32,330 nt of DNA from an uncultured Clostridia bacterium (GTDB lineage: Bacteria > Bacillota > Clostridia > Oscillospirales > Acutalibacteraceae). The DNA is taken from positions 1-32,330 of the forward strand of contig CAMHJC010000017.1 of the NCBI GenBank assembly GCA_946185345.1, in the 5' to 3' direction. Each line of letters opens with the position of its first letter. Positions within the stretch are counted from its first letter, which is position 1. The translations under genes were made by a program, and so were the position numbers. This document shows, one piece after another, positions 16,758 through 24,692 of the stretch. A model generated the notes under the pieces. The model was not told the origin of the DNA and made no database searches. It worked only from the letters and a program-made list of their open reading frames with translations.

Positions 16758-17903
16758 ATGCAGAATCATCAAACGAAAAAAATAATGTTCATCACAGGTA
16801 CAAGAGCCGACTACGGCAAGATGAAGCCGTTGATGAAGGCGCTGGACAGGGACGAGGATTTTACCGGCTATATCTTTGTCTGCGGAATGCACTTGTCGGA
16901 ACTGTACGGAAGCACCTACCGAGAAGTGATCAAAGACGGCTATGACAACATCTACATTGCCTACGGACTATCACAGACGCAGAATACAAGCGTCAATCTG
17001 GGCAATACCATCACATGTCTTTCGGGCTATGTCGAGAATATCAAACCCGATATGATTCTGGTGCACGGCGACAGAATGGACGCCCTTGCCGGGGCGATCG
17101 TCGGTGCGCTTCACAATATCATCGTGGGTCATATCGAAGGCGGCGAAATTTCCGGAACAATAGACGAATCCATACGTCATGCGGTTTCCAAGTTTGCGCA
17201 TGTTCATTTTGTCTGTACCCATGAGGCGAAAAACCGCCTGATCCAACTGGGCGAAGAACCGGGCAGGGTGTACATTATCGGTTCTCCGGATATTGACATC
17301 ATGATGAACGACCGGCTTCCTTCTCTGGAAGAGGCCAAGAAAAGATATGACATATTTTTTGATAAATACGCGATACTCATGTATCATCCCGTGACAACAG
17401 AATACGATGAGATAGGGCGCAACATTTCCGCTGTGACCGATGCGGTGATCAAAAGCGGAAGGAATTATATTGTCGTTTACCCGAATAACGATCTGGGTTC
17501 TGAGGTTATCCTCAACGAATACAAGCGCCTTAAGAACAATGCCCGGTTCCGGATGTTTCCGTCGCTGCGATTTGAATACTTCCTTGTGCTGCTGAAAAAT
17601 GCGGATTTCATCATAGGCAATTCCAGTGCGGGAATACGGGAATCAGGCATTTACGGAGTACCTGCCGTGGATATCGGAACCAGGCAGAGCGGCCGGTATT
17701 CTCCCCAAAAAAACACGAATATCCAGCATGTTTCCGAAAACACCGATGAAATCATTGAAGCGATAGACCGCACCGAAGGGTACAGGCTGTCGTCTTTTGT
17801 ATTCGGCGACGGGAACAGCACCCAGCGCTTCATGAAAATAGTCAAAGACGAAAAATTCTGGTTAATGGGAATTCAGAAGCATTTTATTGATATTGATATG
17901 TGA
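16758..17903 (+). CDS. neuC: UDP-N-acetylglucosamine 2-epimerase, hydrolysing
   Basis: NeuC converts UDP-GlcNAc to ManNAc plus UDP, the first committed step to sialic acid. 381 residues with a GT-B-like epimerase fold. GTRADYGKMKPL is at residues 14-25, then HGDRMDALAGA, the substrate-binding HIEGGEISGTIDESIRHA, and the UDP-site segment NSSAGIRESGIYGVPAVDIGTRQ. Only 5 bp separate it from neuB, and AGAGGA at the end of neuB is its ribosome site. A GDP-6-deoxy sugar epimerase (LegG/NnaA type) is a less likely reading. Confidence 0.93.
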   Translation: MQNHQTKKIMFITGTRADYGKMKPLMKALDRDEDFTGYIFVCGMHLSELYGSTYREVIKDGYDNIYIAYGLSQTQNTSVNLGNTITCLSGYVENIKPDMILVHGDRMDALAGAIVGALHNIIVGHIEGGEISGTIDESIRHAVSKFAHVHFVCTHEAKNRLIQLGEEPGRVYIIGSPDIDIMMNDRLPSLEEAKKRYDIFFDKYAILMYHPVTTEYDEIGRNISAVTDAVIKSGRNYIVVYPNNDLGSEVILNEYKRLKNNARFRMFPSLRFEYFLVLLKNADFIIGNSSAGIRESGIYGVPAVDIGTRQSGRYSPQKNTNIQHVSENTDEIIEAIDRTEGYRLSSFVFGDGNSTQRFMKIVKDEKFWLMGIQKHFIDIDM

Positions 17904-17913
17904 GGAAGATACT

Positions 17914-18600
17914 ATGTTTAATGACAAATCGATTCTGGCATTGATTCCCGCAAGAGGCGGCAGCAAGGGTATTCCTCACAAGAATATCATTGATCTGTGC
18001 GGAAGGCCGCTCATCAGCTATACGATTGAAGCCGGACTCAGGAGCCGGTATATTGATGATGTCATGGTTTCAACAGACGATGAGGAAATTGCGGCGGCAG
18101 CCGTGAAATACGGTGCCGGCGTTCCCTTTATGAGACCGGCGGAACTGGCGTCCGACAGCTCCAAAACCATTGACGCTGTACTGCATGCCGTGAGAAAGCT
18201 GGCAGGCGAAGGAAAAAAATACGACACGCTGGTTTTGCTTCAGCCGACCCAGCCGCTCAGAACCTGCGAGGACATTGATCTTGCCATTGAGAAGTATTTT
18301 GAGCAGGGAGAGCGTTCGCTTACATCGGTTCATGAGGTTGACGACAATCCGGTGCTCATCAGAGTCATTGAAGGAGAACAGCTCAGACCCATGCTCGATG
18401 TTTCCGGCACATGCCGCAGACAGGATATGCCGAAGTATTACAGGGTCAACGGCTGCATTTATATCAATAAGACAGAGGAGCTGAACGAGAACACCAGCTT
18501 CAATGACAATCAGGTTCCGTTTTTGATGGAGAAATCTCATTCGGTGGATATTGATGAGCTGAGTGACCTGGCGCTTGCGGAGTATTATCTGCGGTCATAA
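17914..18600 (+). CDS. neuA: CMP-sialic acid (N-acylneuraminate) cytidylyltransferase
   Basis: NeuA activates sialic acid with CTP to CMP-sialic acid, the donor for sialyltransferases. 228 residues, the length of single-domain NeuA. The signature IPARGGSKGIPHKNI binds CTP at the N-terminus, followed by STDDEEIAAAA, LLQPTQPLRT and YRVNGCIYINK. The ATG at 17914 follows GAGGAAG; the ribosome site overlaps the neuC stop. It is the last gene of the operon. I see no strong terminator before the RadC-like gene at 18692. Confidence 0.94.
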   Translation: MFNDKSILALIPARGGSKGIPHKNIIDLCGRPLISYTIEAGLRSRYIDDVMVSTDDEEIAAAAVKYGAGVPFMRPAELASDSSKTIDAVLHAVRKLAGEGKKYDTLVLLQPTQPLRTCEDIDLAIEKYFEQGERSLTSVHEVDDNPVLIRVIEGEQLRPMLDVSGTCRRQDMPKYYRVNGCIYINKTEELNENTSFNDNQVPFLMEKSHSVDIDELSDLALAEYYLRS

Positions 18601-18691
18601 GCGGCATTGGCCGATACAACCCGGGCGTGTTTTTCGGGAAATGATTTCCGGATAGAATCTCTGTAGATAAATTTGTTTTAGGAGTGATCGT

Positions 18692-19399
18692 ATGCCTTCA
18701 GCCGAACATATGCACGGAGGACACAGGAGCCGTCTCAGAGAGCGTTTTATCCGGGAAGGACTTGATAAATTTGAGGAGCACAATATTCTGGAGCTGATCC
18801 TGTTTTATTCGATTCCTCAGAGGGATACCAACGAGCTGGCTCATTCTCTGCTCAACCGCTTCGGCAGCCTGGAGGGTGTCTTTTCGGCTCAGCCTGATGA
18901 ATTGATGCAGATGGAAGGCGTAGGTGAACACACGGCCCGGTTTCTTCATCTGTATTCCGATCTGATTGAAGTTTATCTGAGCGACCGTCAGCAGAACGAG
19001 ATCATCCGGGGCAATCAGAATATCATCGAGTTTGCTGTGCGAAAGCTCGCCTACTGCGGCATCGAGAGTCTGATGATACTGTTCATTGACAATAAGCAGT
19101 CGCTGCTGAGCTGGCATCTGATACAGGAGGGATTGGTTTCGCCCGAAGCGGTTGATAAGCGCTCATTGATTCGCATGCTGATGGGAACGCAAGCCACGCA
19201 TGTCATTATCGCTCATCATTATCCCAAGGGAAAGGCGAAATTCGGCAAGCCGGATCAGGTCATGATCCGTGAGATAGCGGAGGCATTGAGGACAATAGGC
19301 GTCGGAATTCATGATTACGTAGTGGTGGGCAGGGACAGGAGTTATTTAACCGTTTCATCTTCTCCCGAAGCCGAGCTCTACCGATTTTTTCTCAGATAA
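18692..19399 (+). CDS. RadC-family JAB/MPN domain protein with an altered metal site
   Basis: 235 residues with the RadC layout: an N-terminal UPF0758 helical part with helix-hairpin-helix-like motifs (ELAHSLLNRFGSLEGVFSAQPDELMQMEGVGEHTA), then the JAB/MPN domain from about 115. RadC normally has HxHP, then Ser, then Asp as metal ligands. Here the segment reads AHHYPKG, so the second His is Tyr177 and the Ser position is Gly185, while His175 and Asp188 remain. Metal-dependent peptidase-like activity is therefore doubtful. The cellular role of RadC itself is unsettled. TAGGAGTGA precedes the ATG. A possible -10 (TAGAAT) lies near 18652 with a poor -35. Confidence 0.85.
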   Translation: MPSAEHMHGGHRSRLRERFIREGLDKFEEHNILELILFYSIPQRDTNELAHSLLNRFGSLEGVFSAQPDELMQMEGVGEHTARFLHLYSDLIEVYLSDRQQNEIIRGNQNIIEFAVRKLAYCGIESLMILFIDNKQSLLSWHLIQEGLVSPEAVDKRSLIRMLMGTQATHVIIAHHYPKGKAKFGKPDQVMIREIAEALRTIGVGIHDYVVVGRDRSYLTVSSSPEAELYRFFLR

Positions 19400-19414
19400 A
19401 GGAGGACGAATACC

Positions 19415-20767
19415 ACGAATCTTCACAGCGTTTTTTTATCTGACATGCGTGAAATGCTCAAAGAAGAATACCCCGTATTTGAGGCGTGCATGGAGCAGAG
19501 CCATTACAGAGGAATACGTGTCAATACGCTGAAATTCAGTGCGGAAAGGGCGGAGAAATTCGGGCTGCCTCTCAGAGAATGTCCGTTTTGCAGCGACGGA
19601 TTTTATCTGGACTGGGAGGAGAGCGGAATAGGCAGTTCTCCGTGGCACCATGCCGGGGCGTTCTATTCGCAGGAGCCGTCGGCCATGTCCGCCGTGACAA
19701 TCCTCGACGTACAGCCGGGAGAAAAGGTGCTGGACATGTGTGCCGCACCGGGCGGCAAATCCACCCAGATAGCGGCCGCTCTGTGGGGAAAGGGCATGCT
19801 CTGGAGCAATGAATATGTCCGCAAACGGGCGCAGATACTTCTTTCCAACATAGAACGCATGGGCGTGCGCAACTGCGTGGTATCCAATGCGCATCCCGAT
19901 GCGCTGGCCGCCAGGCTGGAGGAATATTTTGACCGTGTGCTGGTGGACGCTCCCTGCTCCGGGGAAGGCATGTTCCGCAGGGACGCTCAGGCTGCTGCGG
20001 AATGGTCTCCCGAACATTCCGCAGCCTGTGCCGTGCGGCAGGGGGCCATTCTCGACAGCGCAGCCAGGTGTCTGCGTGAAGGAGGCGTGCTGGTGTATTC
20101 CACCTGTACTTTTTCTTTCAGGGAAAATGAGGACGTAATCGCGGCCTTTCTCGACCGGCATCAGGAATTCGAGCTTGAACCGGCCGGTGTATCCTTCGGC
20201 CGGAAAGGATTTGACCGGAGCGACCAATATGATCTGACCCTGACCCGCAGGATATTCCCGATGGACGGCGGCGAAGGCCACTTTGCGGCCAGGCTCAGAA
20301 AAAAAGGCGATTCTGCAGGTGCGTCGTATGCCTTTCCGGAGACAAAAGCCGGAGAATATGAAAAACGTGCGGCGGAGATTTTCGGTGAATGTTTCAACAC
20401 GGCTCCCTATGGCAGAATCGTCAGGATAGGGGAGAGCTGTTACCTGCTTCCCGATCTGATGCCGGAAGTCAGAGGCCTGGGCGTGCTTCGTGGGGGAGTG
20501 ACGCTCGGCGAAATAATGAAGAACCGCATAGAGCCTTCGCACGCTCTCTTTATGGCGGCGGCTCCTCAGGAATGCCGGACCCTGATCCGGTTTGCGCCGG
20601 ATTCTCCGGAACTTGCCGCGTTTCTGCACGGCGAGGAAACAGCGGTGGATGCTTCTCTCAGGGGCTACGCTGCCGTTGCCTGCGGAGACGTAGTCACGGG
20701 ATTTGGCAAATGCGCCGGAGGAAGGCTTAAAAACCGGTATCCCAAGGGACTTCGAAATCGAGGATAA
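19415..20767 (+). CDS. rRNA cytosine-C5 methyltransferase, RsmF/NOL1-NOP2-Sun family
   Basis: SAM-dependent RNA m5C methyltransferase of about 450 residues. It carries RVNTLK, the SAM motif DMCAAPGGKS, the catalytic pair PCSGEGMF and YSTCTF (motifs IV and VI with Cys), and a C-terminal RsmF-type RNA-binding part ending GRLKNRYPKGLR. The start is odd. A perfect AAAGGAGG lies at 19398-19405, but no ATG, GTG, TTG or CTG follows in range. The codon at the right distance is ACG (19415), which restores the usual N-terminal segment (NLHSVFLSDMREMLKEEY). The first ATG (19445) is 40 bases from the ribosome site. The gene may use ACG, or its ATG has mutated. It follows the RadC-like gene by a few bases. 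Confidence 0.85.
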   Translation, partial: TNLHSVFLSDMREMLKEEYPVFEACMEQSHYRGIRVNTLKFSAERAEKFGLPLRECPFCSDGFYLDWEESGIGSSPWHHAGAFYSQEPSAMSAVTILDVQPGEKVLDMCAAPGGKSTQIAAALWGKGMLWSNEYVRKRAQILLSNIERMGVRNCVVSNAHPDALAARLEEYFDRVLVDAPCSGEGMFRRDAQAAAEWSPEHSAACAVRQGAILDSAARCLREGGVLVYSTCTFSFRENEDVIAAFLDRHQEFELEPAGVSFGRKGFDRSDQYDLTLTRRIFPMDGGEGHFAARLRKKGDSAGASYAFPETKAGEYEKRAAEIFGECFNTAPYGRIVRIGESCYLLPDLMPEVRGLGVLRGGVTLGEIMKNRIEPSHALFMAAAPQECRTLIRFAPDSPELAAFLHGEETAVDASLRGYAAVACGDVVTGFGKCAGGRLKNRYPKGLRNRG

Positions 20768-20800
20768 GAAAAATATTTGTCAGATATATCTGTTTTCCAC

Positions 20801-20829
20801 TTGAAAGATGAATATTTTTGTGCTATAGT
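20801..20829 (+). promoter_or_regulatory. Sigma-A promoter for the lipoprotein gene
   Basis: TTGAAA (20801-20806), a 17-bp spacer and TATAGT (20824-20829). A transcription start near 20836 supports the ATG at 20863 over the earlier in-frame start at 20818. Confidence 0.78.
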
Positions 20830-20862
20830 ATTATTGAATTTATCGGAAAGGGTTGGTTTATA

Positions 20863-21501
20863 ATGACTTTCAAAAGATTTATCGGTATGGCACTCTGTGC
20901 GGTAATGCTGCTTTCGTCAACTTCCTGCTTCCGTTCCATGGCCAATCAGAGAAACTCGGTAAGCTCGGATGATTCGTCGTATGATGATTATTCTTCCTAT
21001 GATGACTACGATATATCATCCGACGATATCTTTTCATCCGAAACCTCAGAGAAAACGGAATTCGGCAACGAAAATGTCGGCTGGTTCAAGCTGGACGAAA
21101 CGTTTTATCAGTGGTATACGCCCGGCAATACGGAAACCTGTGTGCAGTACGCGAAGTCTCCTTATGAGATACTCACGATGGATGTTTTCGACTGCGCATC
21201 CATGAAGGAACAGATCGGAACGGATTTTGACGCCTACATTGCGGCAAGTGCCAAAATGTATCAGCTTGAGGAGCAGTCAAAAACCGAAACGATCGAAAAG
21301 CTGACAGGCGCCCAGGAACCGCTGGGTTCTTATTCCGCTTATCAGGTGTACTGCTACTATCCGACAGACAAACAGTATCTTGTCATGTGGTTCATGGATT
21401 CTCCCGACAAATCTAAGGTGTACTATGTAGCGGCCGAATTCCGTGAGACCGAAATGGACTTCTTCAACTACGCCCAGACCTACCAGATGCCGAACAACTG
21501 A
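20863..21501 (+). CDS. Putative lipoprotein with a Ser/Asp/Tyr-rich linker
   Basis: 212 residues. The first 21 form a signal peptide with Cys22 as the probable lipidation site (STSC, a weak lipobox). Residues 30-62 are a low-complexity linker of Ser, Asp and Tyr (repeated SSYDDY), which would extend the protein through the wall. The globular part (about 65-212) has mixed alpha/beta character with many aromatic residues and shows no family I recognise. GAAAGGG precedes the ATG. It is a single-gene unit with its own promoter and terminator. Surface display is inferred; the function is unknown. Confidence 0.78.
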   Translation: MTFKRFIGMALCAVMLLSSTSCFRSMANQRNSVSSDDSSYDDYSSYDDYDISSDDIFSSETSEKTEFGNENVGWFKLDETFYQWYTPGNTETCVQYAKSPYEILTMDVFDCASMKEQIGTDFDAYIAASAKMYQLEEQSKTETIEKLTGAQEPLGSYSAYQVYCYYPTDKQYLVMWFMDSPDKSKVYYVAAEFRETEMDFFNYAQTYQMPNN

Positions 21502-21530
21502 CATCCGTTCATCCTCAATTGTATTTCATT

Positions 21531-21576
21531 CGGGCAGCCGGCCGCCAGATGACGCACCGGTTGTCCGAATTTTTTT
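21531..21576 (+). terminator. Rho-independent terminator of the lipoprotein gene
   Basis: An 11-bp stem (21531-21541 with 21557-21567, two G-T pairs) followed by a run of T (21570-21576), 30 bp after the stop. Confidence 0.85.
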
Positions 21577-21598
21577 ACCGTGTAATCGCAATATCGTA

Positions 21599-21627
21599 TT
21601 GACATTTTTGGCAAATTACAGTAAAAT
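21599..21627 (+). promoter_or_regulatory. Sigma-A promoter for lysS, abutting a MITE-like element
   Basis: A perfect TTGACA (21599-21604), a 17-bp spacer and TAAAAT (21622-21627). Transcription should begin around 21634, exactly where the inverted-repeat element starts. Confidence 0.85.
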
Positions 21628-21635
21628 ATAGCTTA

Positions 21636-21796
21636 GAGCCTGTTCAGTATCTCTCCACGCACGTCTGGCTTGCATCTTTTCCGCCATATTTTGCCAAAAT
21701 CCTCGTTAATACACAAAGTATTGCCTGCGGTTTTGGCTTCATCTGGCGAAAAATCTGACTTCGCCATCCGCACACGCGGAGATACTGAACAGGCTC
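21636..21796. mobile_element. 161-bp MITE-like element in the lysS leader
   Basis: Perfect 18-bp terminal inverted repeats, GAGCCTGTTCAGTATCTC at 21636-21653 and its complement at 21779-21796, continue inward as an imperfect inverted repeat. Both sides are flanked by TTA (21633-21635 and 21797-21799), consistent with a 3-bp target duplication of the TNA type used by some IS5-family transposases. No transposase lies inside; the 73-residue minus-strand frame here is a by-product. It fills nearly all the space between the lysS promoter and its ribosome site, so the mRNA leader should fold into one long hairpin. Confidence 0.8.
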
Positions 21797-21829
21797 TTAA
21801 ATGATTTTTAGGCAGGAGAGTTTTGAATA

Positions 21830-23851
21830 ATGCATTGGTCAGAAGAAATAGCACAGCGCATCATAGAGCGCAATCCCGATAAGGAAGAATATGTCTGCGC
21901 CGCCGGCATCAGCCCGTCAGGCTCGATTCATATAGGCAATTTCCGTGATATAGCGACAAGCTACTTTGTGGTACGTGCGCTCAGAGCAAAGGGCAAAAAG
22001 GCTAGGCTGCTCTTTTCATGGGACGAACTTGACCGTCTGAGAAAGGTTCCGGTCAATGTTGCCAAGGCAGACGGCGATATGGAAAAATTCATCGGTATGC
22101 CTTATGTGGACGTAAAAAATCCCTTTGCGGATTCCGATGCGTCCACCTACGCCGAGTATTTTGAGAAAGAATTTATGGCTTCCATCGACAAATTCGGCAT
22201 TGAGATGGATTACCGTTATCAGGCGGATATGTACCGCAGCGGCAAGTACAAGGAGTACATTATTCACGCCATCAGGCACAGAGGCGAAATATTCGATATT
22301 CTCGACAGCCACCGCACGCAGGACGCAAAGGAAGGCGAGAGGGAAGCCTATTTCCCGGTGGGCATTTACTGTCACGAATGCGGTAAAGACACCACCAAAA
22401 TCACTTCCTTCGATGAGGAAAGCATGACCGCCGAGTACGAATGTGACTGCGGCCACCACGGCACCTTCAACTTCAACACCGAGCACAACTGCAAGCTGGC
22501 GTGGAAGATTGACTGGCCGATGCGCTGGAAGTATGAAAGTGTTGATTTTGAGCCGGGCGGAAAGGATCACGCCACTGTCAACGGCAGCTACGACACCAGC
22601 AAGGAGATTTCCAAGGCTATCTTTGACTATGAGCCTCCGATTTTCCAGGGATATGAATTCATCGGCATCAAGGGTACCACAGGCAAGATGTCAGGTTCTT
22701 CGGGACTCAATCTCACGCCTGACGCTCTGCTCAAGATATATCAGCCGGAGGTTATTCTCTGGCTTTATTCCAAGACCGAACCGCTCAAGGCGTTTGATTT
22801 CTGCTTTGACGACGGCATACTGCGTCAGTATTTTGAATTTGACAAGATGTATAATGCGGTCAAGGACGGCACGGCCGATGATTATGTCAAGTCCATCATG
22901 TACAACACTACCATCGGCGACAGAACCATTGAGACCGTTCCAATGAGCCTTCTTGTACAGCTGGGTTCGGTGGTTGATTTCAATATTCCCATGCTCGAAA
23001 CCGTTTTTGAAAAGATAGGTACTCCCTATAAGTACGAGCAGTTTGCCGACCGTCTGGACAGAGCGAAATACTGGCTGGAGCAGTGCGCTCCCGATCAGGT
23101 CAACAAGCTGCGTGCCACACGCAACTTTGAAGTATACAATTCTCTTTCCGATGAGGAAAAGAAGGAAGTCGAGCTGCTTTTCGCCTATATCGAAAAGGGC
23201 GGATATTCTCTTGACGAGCTGAATACACAGCTCTATGACATTCCCAAGCAGGTTTTCGATGTCACGTCGATCACCGACAAAGAGCTTAAAAAGCTTCAGG
23301 GCGCATTCTTCAAGAATGTCTACAAGCTGCTGATCGACAAGGAAAAGGGTCCCCGTCTGTATCTCTTCCTTTACGCCATCAATCCCGAACGCTACATCCG
23401 GCTTCTCGATTTCTCTTATCCTCAGACCGATGAAGAAAAGGAGCTTGACAAGCCGCCGGTGGAAGAAACCGAAGCAGTCCCCGAGAAGGTTTACGGCGAG
23501 CCTGATCCGGTCGCCGACATCAAGGAAGAAATTGATATCGACACATTCGGCAAAATCGACCTGCGTGTATGCAGAATTGTCAAGGCGCAGGAAATCCGCA
23601 AGTCGGCCAACTGCCTGAAGCTCACGCTGTTTGACGGCATCAAGGAGCGTGTGATCGTTTCGAGCATCAAGCACGACTACACGCCCGAACAGCTGGTCGG
23701 CAAAAAGATCATTGTCGTGGCCAATCTCGCTCCCGCACGATTCTCCGGTGTGCAGAGCAACGGAATGCTGCTTGCCGCTACCAACAACGCATGCGGATGT
23801 CAGGTTATTTTCGTTGACGACATCGTTCCCGAGGGAACCGCCATAAAGTAA
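21830..23851 (+). CDS. lysS: Class I lysyl-tRNA synthetase with C-terminal tRNA-binding (Trbp111/EMAPII-like) domain
   Basis: This enzyme charges tRNA-Lys with lysine. It is the class I form, unrelated to the class II LysRS most bacteria use. Evidence: Rossmann fold with the HIGH-like HIGN at residues 34-37 after PSGS, the KMSKS-like KMSGS at 286-290, and a cysteine cluster (181, 184, 205, 207) of zinc-binding type. Residues 290-530 are the helical anticodon-binding part. From about 570 to 673 there is an added OB-fold domain (DTFGKIDLRVCRIVKAQEI, then SGVQSNGMLLAA), the type normally carried by MetRS or free Trbp111, joined by an acidic linker. The usual class I LysRS has about 500-550 residues. 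AGGAGAG precedes the ATG. The gene lies directly behind the MITE-like leader. Confidence 0.93.
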   Translation: MHWSEEIAQRIIERNPDKEEYVCAAGISPSGSIHIGNFRDIATSYFVVRALRAKGKKARLLFSWDELDRLRKVPVNVAKADGDMEKFIGMPYVDVKNPFADSDASTYAEYFEKEFMASIDKFGIEMDYRYQADMYRSGKYKEYIIHAIRHRGEIFDILDSHRTQDAKEGEREAYFPVGIYCHECGKDTTKITSFDEESMTAEYECDCGHHGTFNFNTEHNCKLAWKIDWPMRWKYESVDFEPGGKDHATVNGSYDTSKEISKAIFDYEPPIFQGYEFIGIKGTTGKMSGSSGLNLTPDALLKIYQPEVILWLYSKTEPLKAFDFCFDDGILRQYFEFDKMYNAVKDGTADDYVKSIMYNTTIGDRTIETVPMSLLVQLGSVVDFNIPMLETVFEKIGTPYKYEQFADRLDRAKYWLEQCAPDQVNKLRATRNFEVYNSLSDEEKKEVELLFAYIEKGGYSLDELNTQLYDIPKQVFDVTSITDKELKKLQGAFFKNVYKLLIDKEKGPRLYLFLYAINPERYIRLLDFSYPQTDEEKELDKPPVEETEAVPEKVYGEPDPVADIKEEIDIDTFGKIDLRVCRIVKAQEIRKSANCLKLTLFDGIKERVIVSSIKHDYTPEQLVGKKIIVVANLAPARFSGVQSNGMLLAATNNACGCQVIFVDDIVPEGTAIK

Positions 23852-23880
23852 ATATTCGCAGGAACATCAATTGAATTATT

Positions 23881-23938
23881 GCGCACGGATTTTCAGCATT
23901 ATTTTATTAACATATTGAAAATTCGTGCGCTTTCTATT
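23881..23938 (+). terminator. Rho-independent terminator of lysS
   Basis: A 15-bp stem with one G-T pair (23881-23895 with 23916-23930) followed by a T-rich tail. It lies 29 bp after the stop. Confidence 0.82.
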
Positions 23939-23965
23939 GTAGATGAGAGAAAAATTTGTTATAAT
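23937..23965 (+). promoter_or_regulatory. Sigma-A promoter for the tmk unit
   Basis: TTGTAG (23937-23942), a 17-bp spacer and TATAAT (23960-23965). It overlaps the end of the lysS terminator. It shows that the ATG at 23943, in the same frame as tmk, cannot be the start. Confidence 0.78.
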
Positions 23966-23990
23966 AATACGGTTAAGGGGTGTTTTGCAT

Positions 23991-24662
23991 TTGGATAAAC
24001 ACAATCTGATCGTTGTTGAGGGACTGGACGGCAGCGGCAAGGGTACTCAGACGGCGCTGCTGCGTGACAGGATCATTTCACACGGACACACCGTGCGGCA
24101 TATTTCATTCCCGGATTACGCTGAAACCTCATCGGCGCTGGTCAAAAGCTATCTTTCAGGTGAATTCGGCACTTCGCCGGAATCGGTCAATGCCTATGCC
24201 GCTTCCAGCTTTTACGCCGTGGACAGGTACGCCGCCTACAAGAAGCACTGGGAAGGGGATTATCTCGGCGGGGTCAACATTCTGGCGGACAGATACACCA
24301 CGTCCAATGCGGTCTATCAGATGACCAAGCTGCCGCGGGAAGAGTGGGACGGCTATCTGGAATGGCTGGAGGATTACGAATACCGGCTGCTGGGGTTGCC
24401 TGTTCCCGATGCGGTTTTGTATCTGGATATGCCGCCCCGGGTTTCGCAGCGGCTCATGTCGCGGAGATACAGCGGCGACGAATCCCGCAAGGATATTCAC
24501 GAGTCAAACATCGCCTTTCAGGAAAAGTGCAGAGAATCCGCACTTTACTCGGCGGAGCGGCTGGGCTGGCATGTGATCAGCTGCTGCGAAGGCGAAATTC
24601 CCAGAAGCATACAGGACATCTCGGAGGAAATCTGGGGTGTTGTGTGCGGCAAATTGATTTGA
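23991..24662 (+). CDS. tmk: dTMP kinase (thymidylate kinase)
   Basis: Phosphorylates dTMP to dTDP with ATP, an essential step in dTTP synthesis. About 223 residues from TTG at 23991, eight bases after AAGGGGTG; a TTG six bases earlier is possible. The P-loop GLDGSGKGTQ is at the N-terminus, followed by the dTMP-site segment (FPDYAETSSALVKSYLSGEFG), DRY followed by TTSNAVYQ, a lid region (MSRRYSGDESRKDIHE) and a C-terminal helix. It is somewhat longer and more divergent than the common enzyme (about 205-215), especially after residue 100, but all main motifs are present. The two acyltransferase-like genes downstream follow closely and may share its transcript. Confidence 0.88.
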   Translation: MDKHNLIVVEGLDGSGKGTQTALLRDRIISHGHTVRHISFPDYAETSSALVKSYLSGEFGTSPESVNAYAASSFYAVDRYAAYKKHWEGDYLGGVNILADRYTTSNAVYQMTKLPREEWDGYLEWLEDYEYRLLGLPVPDAVLYLDMPPRVSQRLMSRRYSGDESRKDIHESNIAFQEKCRESALYSAERLGWHVISCCEGEIPRSIQDISEEIWGVVCGKLI

Positions 24663-24692
24663 TGCTAATATAGAACGGCAGGATGTATAATC

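Noticed and set aside
20781-20792. 12-bp palindrome CAGATATATCTG after the methyltransferase gene
   Set aside because: Too short to call a terminator or operator. It lies just upstream of the lipoprotein promoter but nothing else supports a role.
22691-23674. A 327-codon antisense frame opposite lysS
   Set aside because: It is a shadow of lysS codon use with no start signals or domain.
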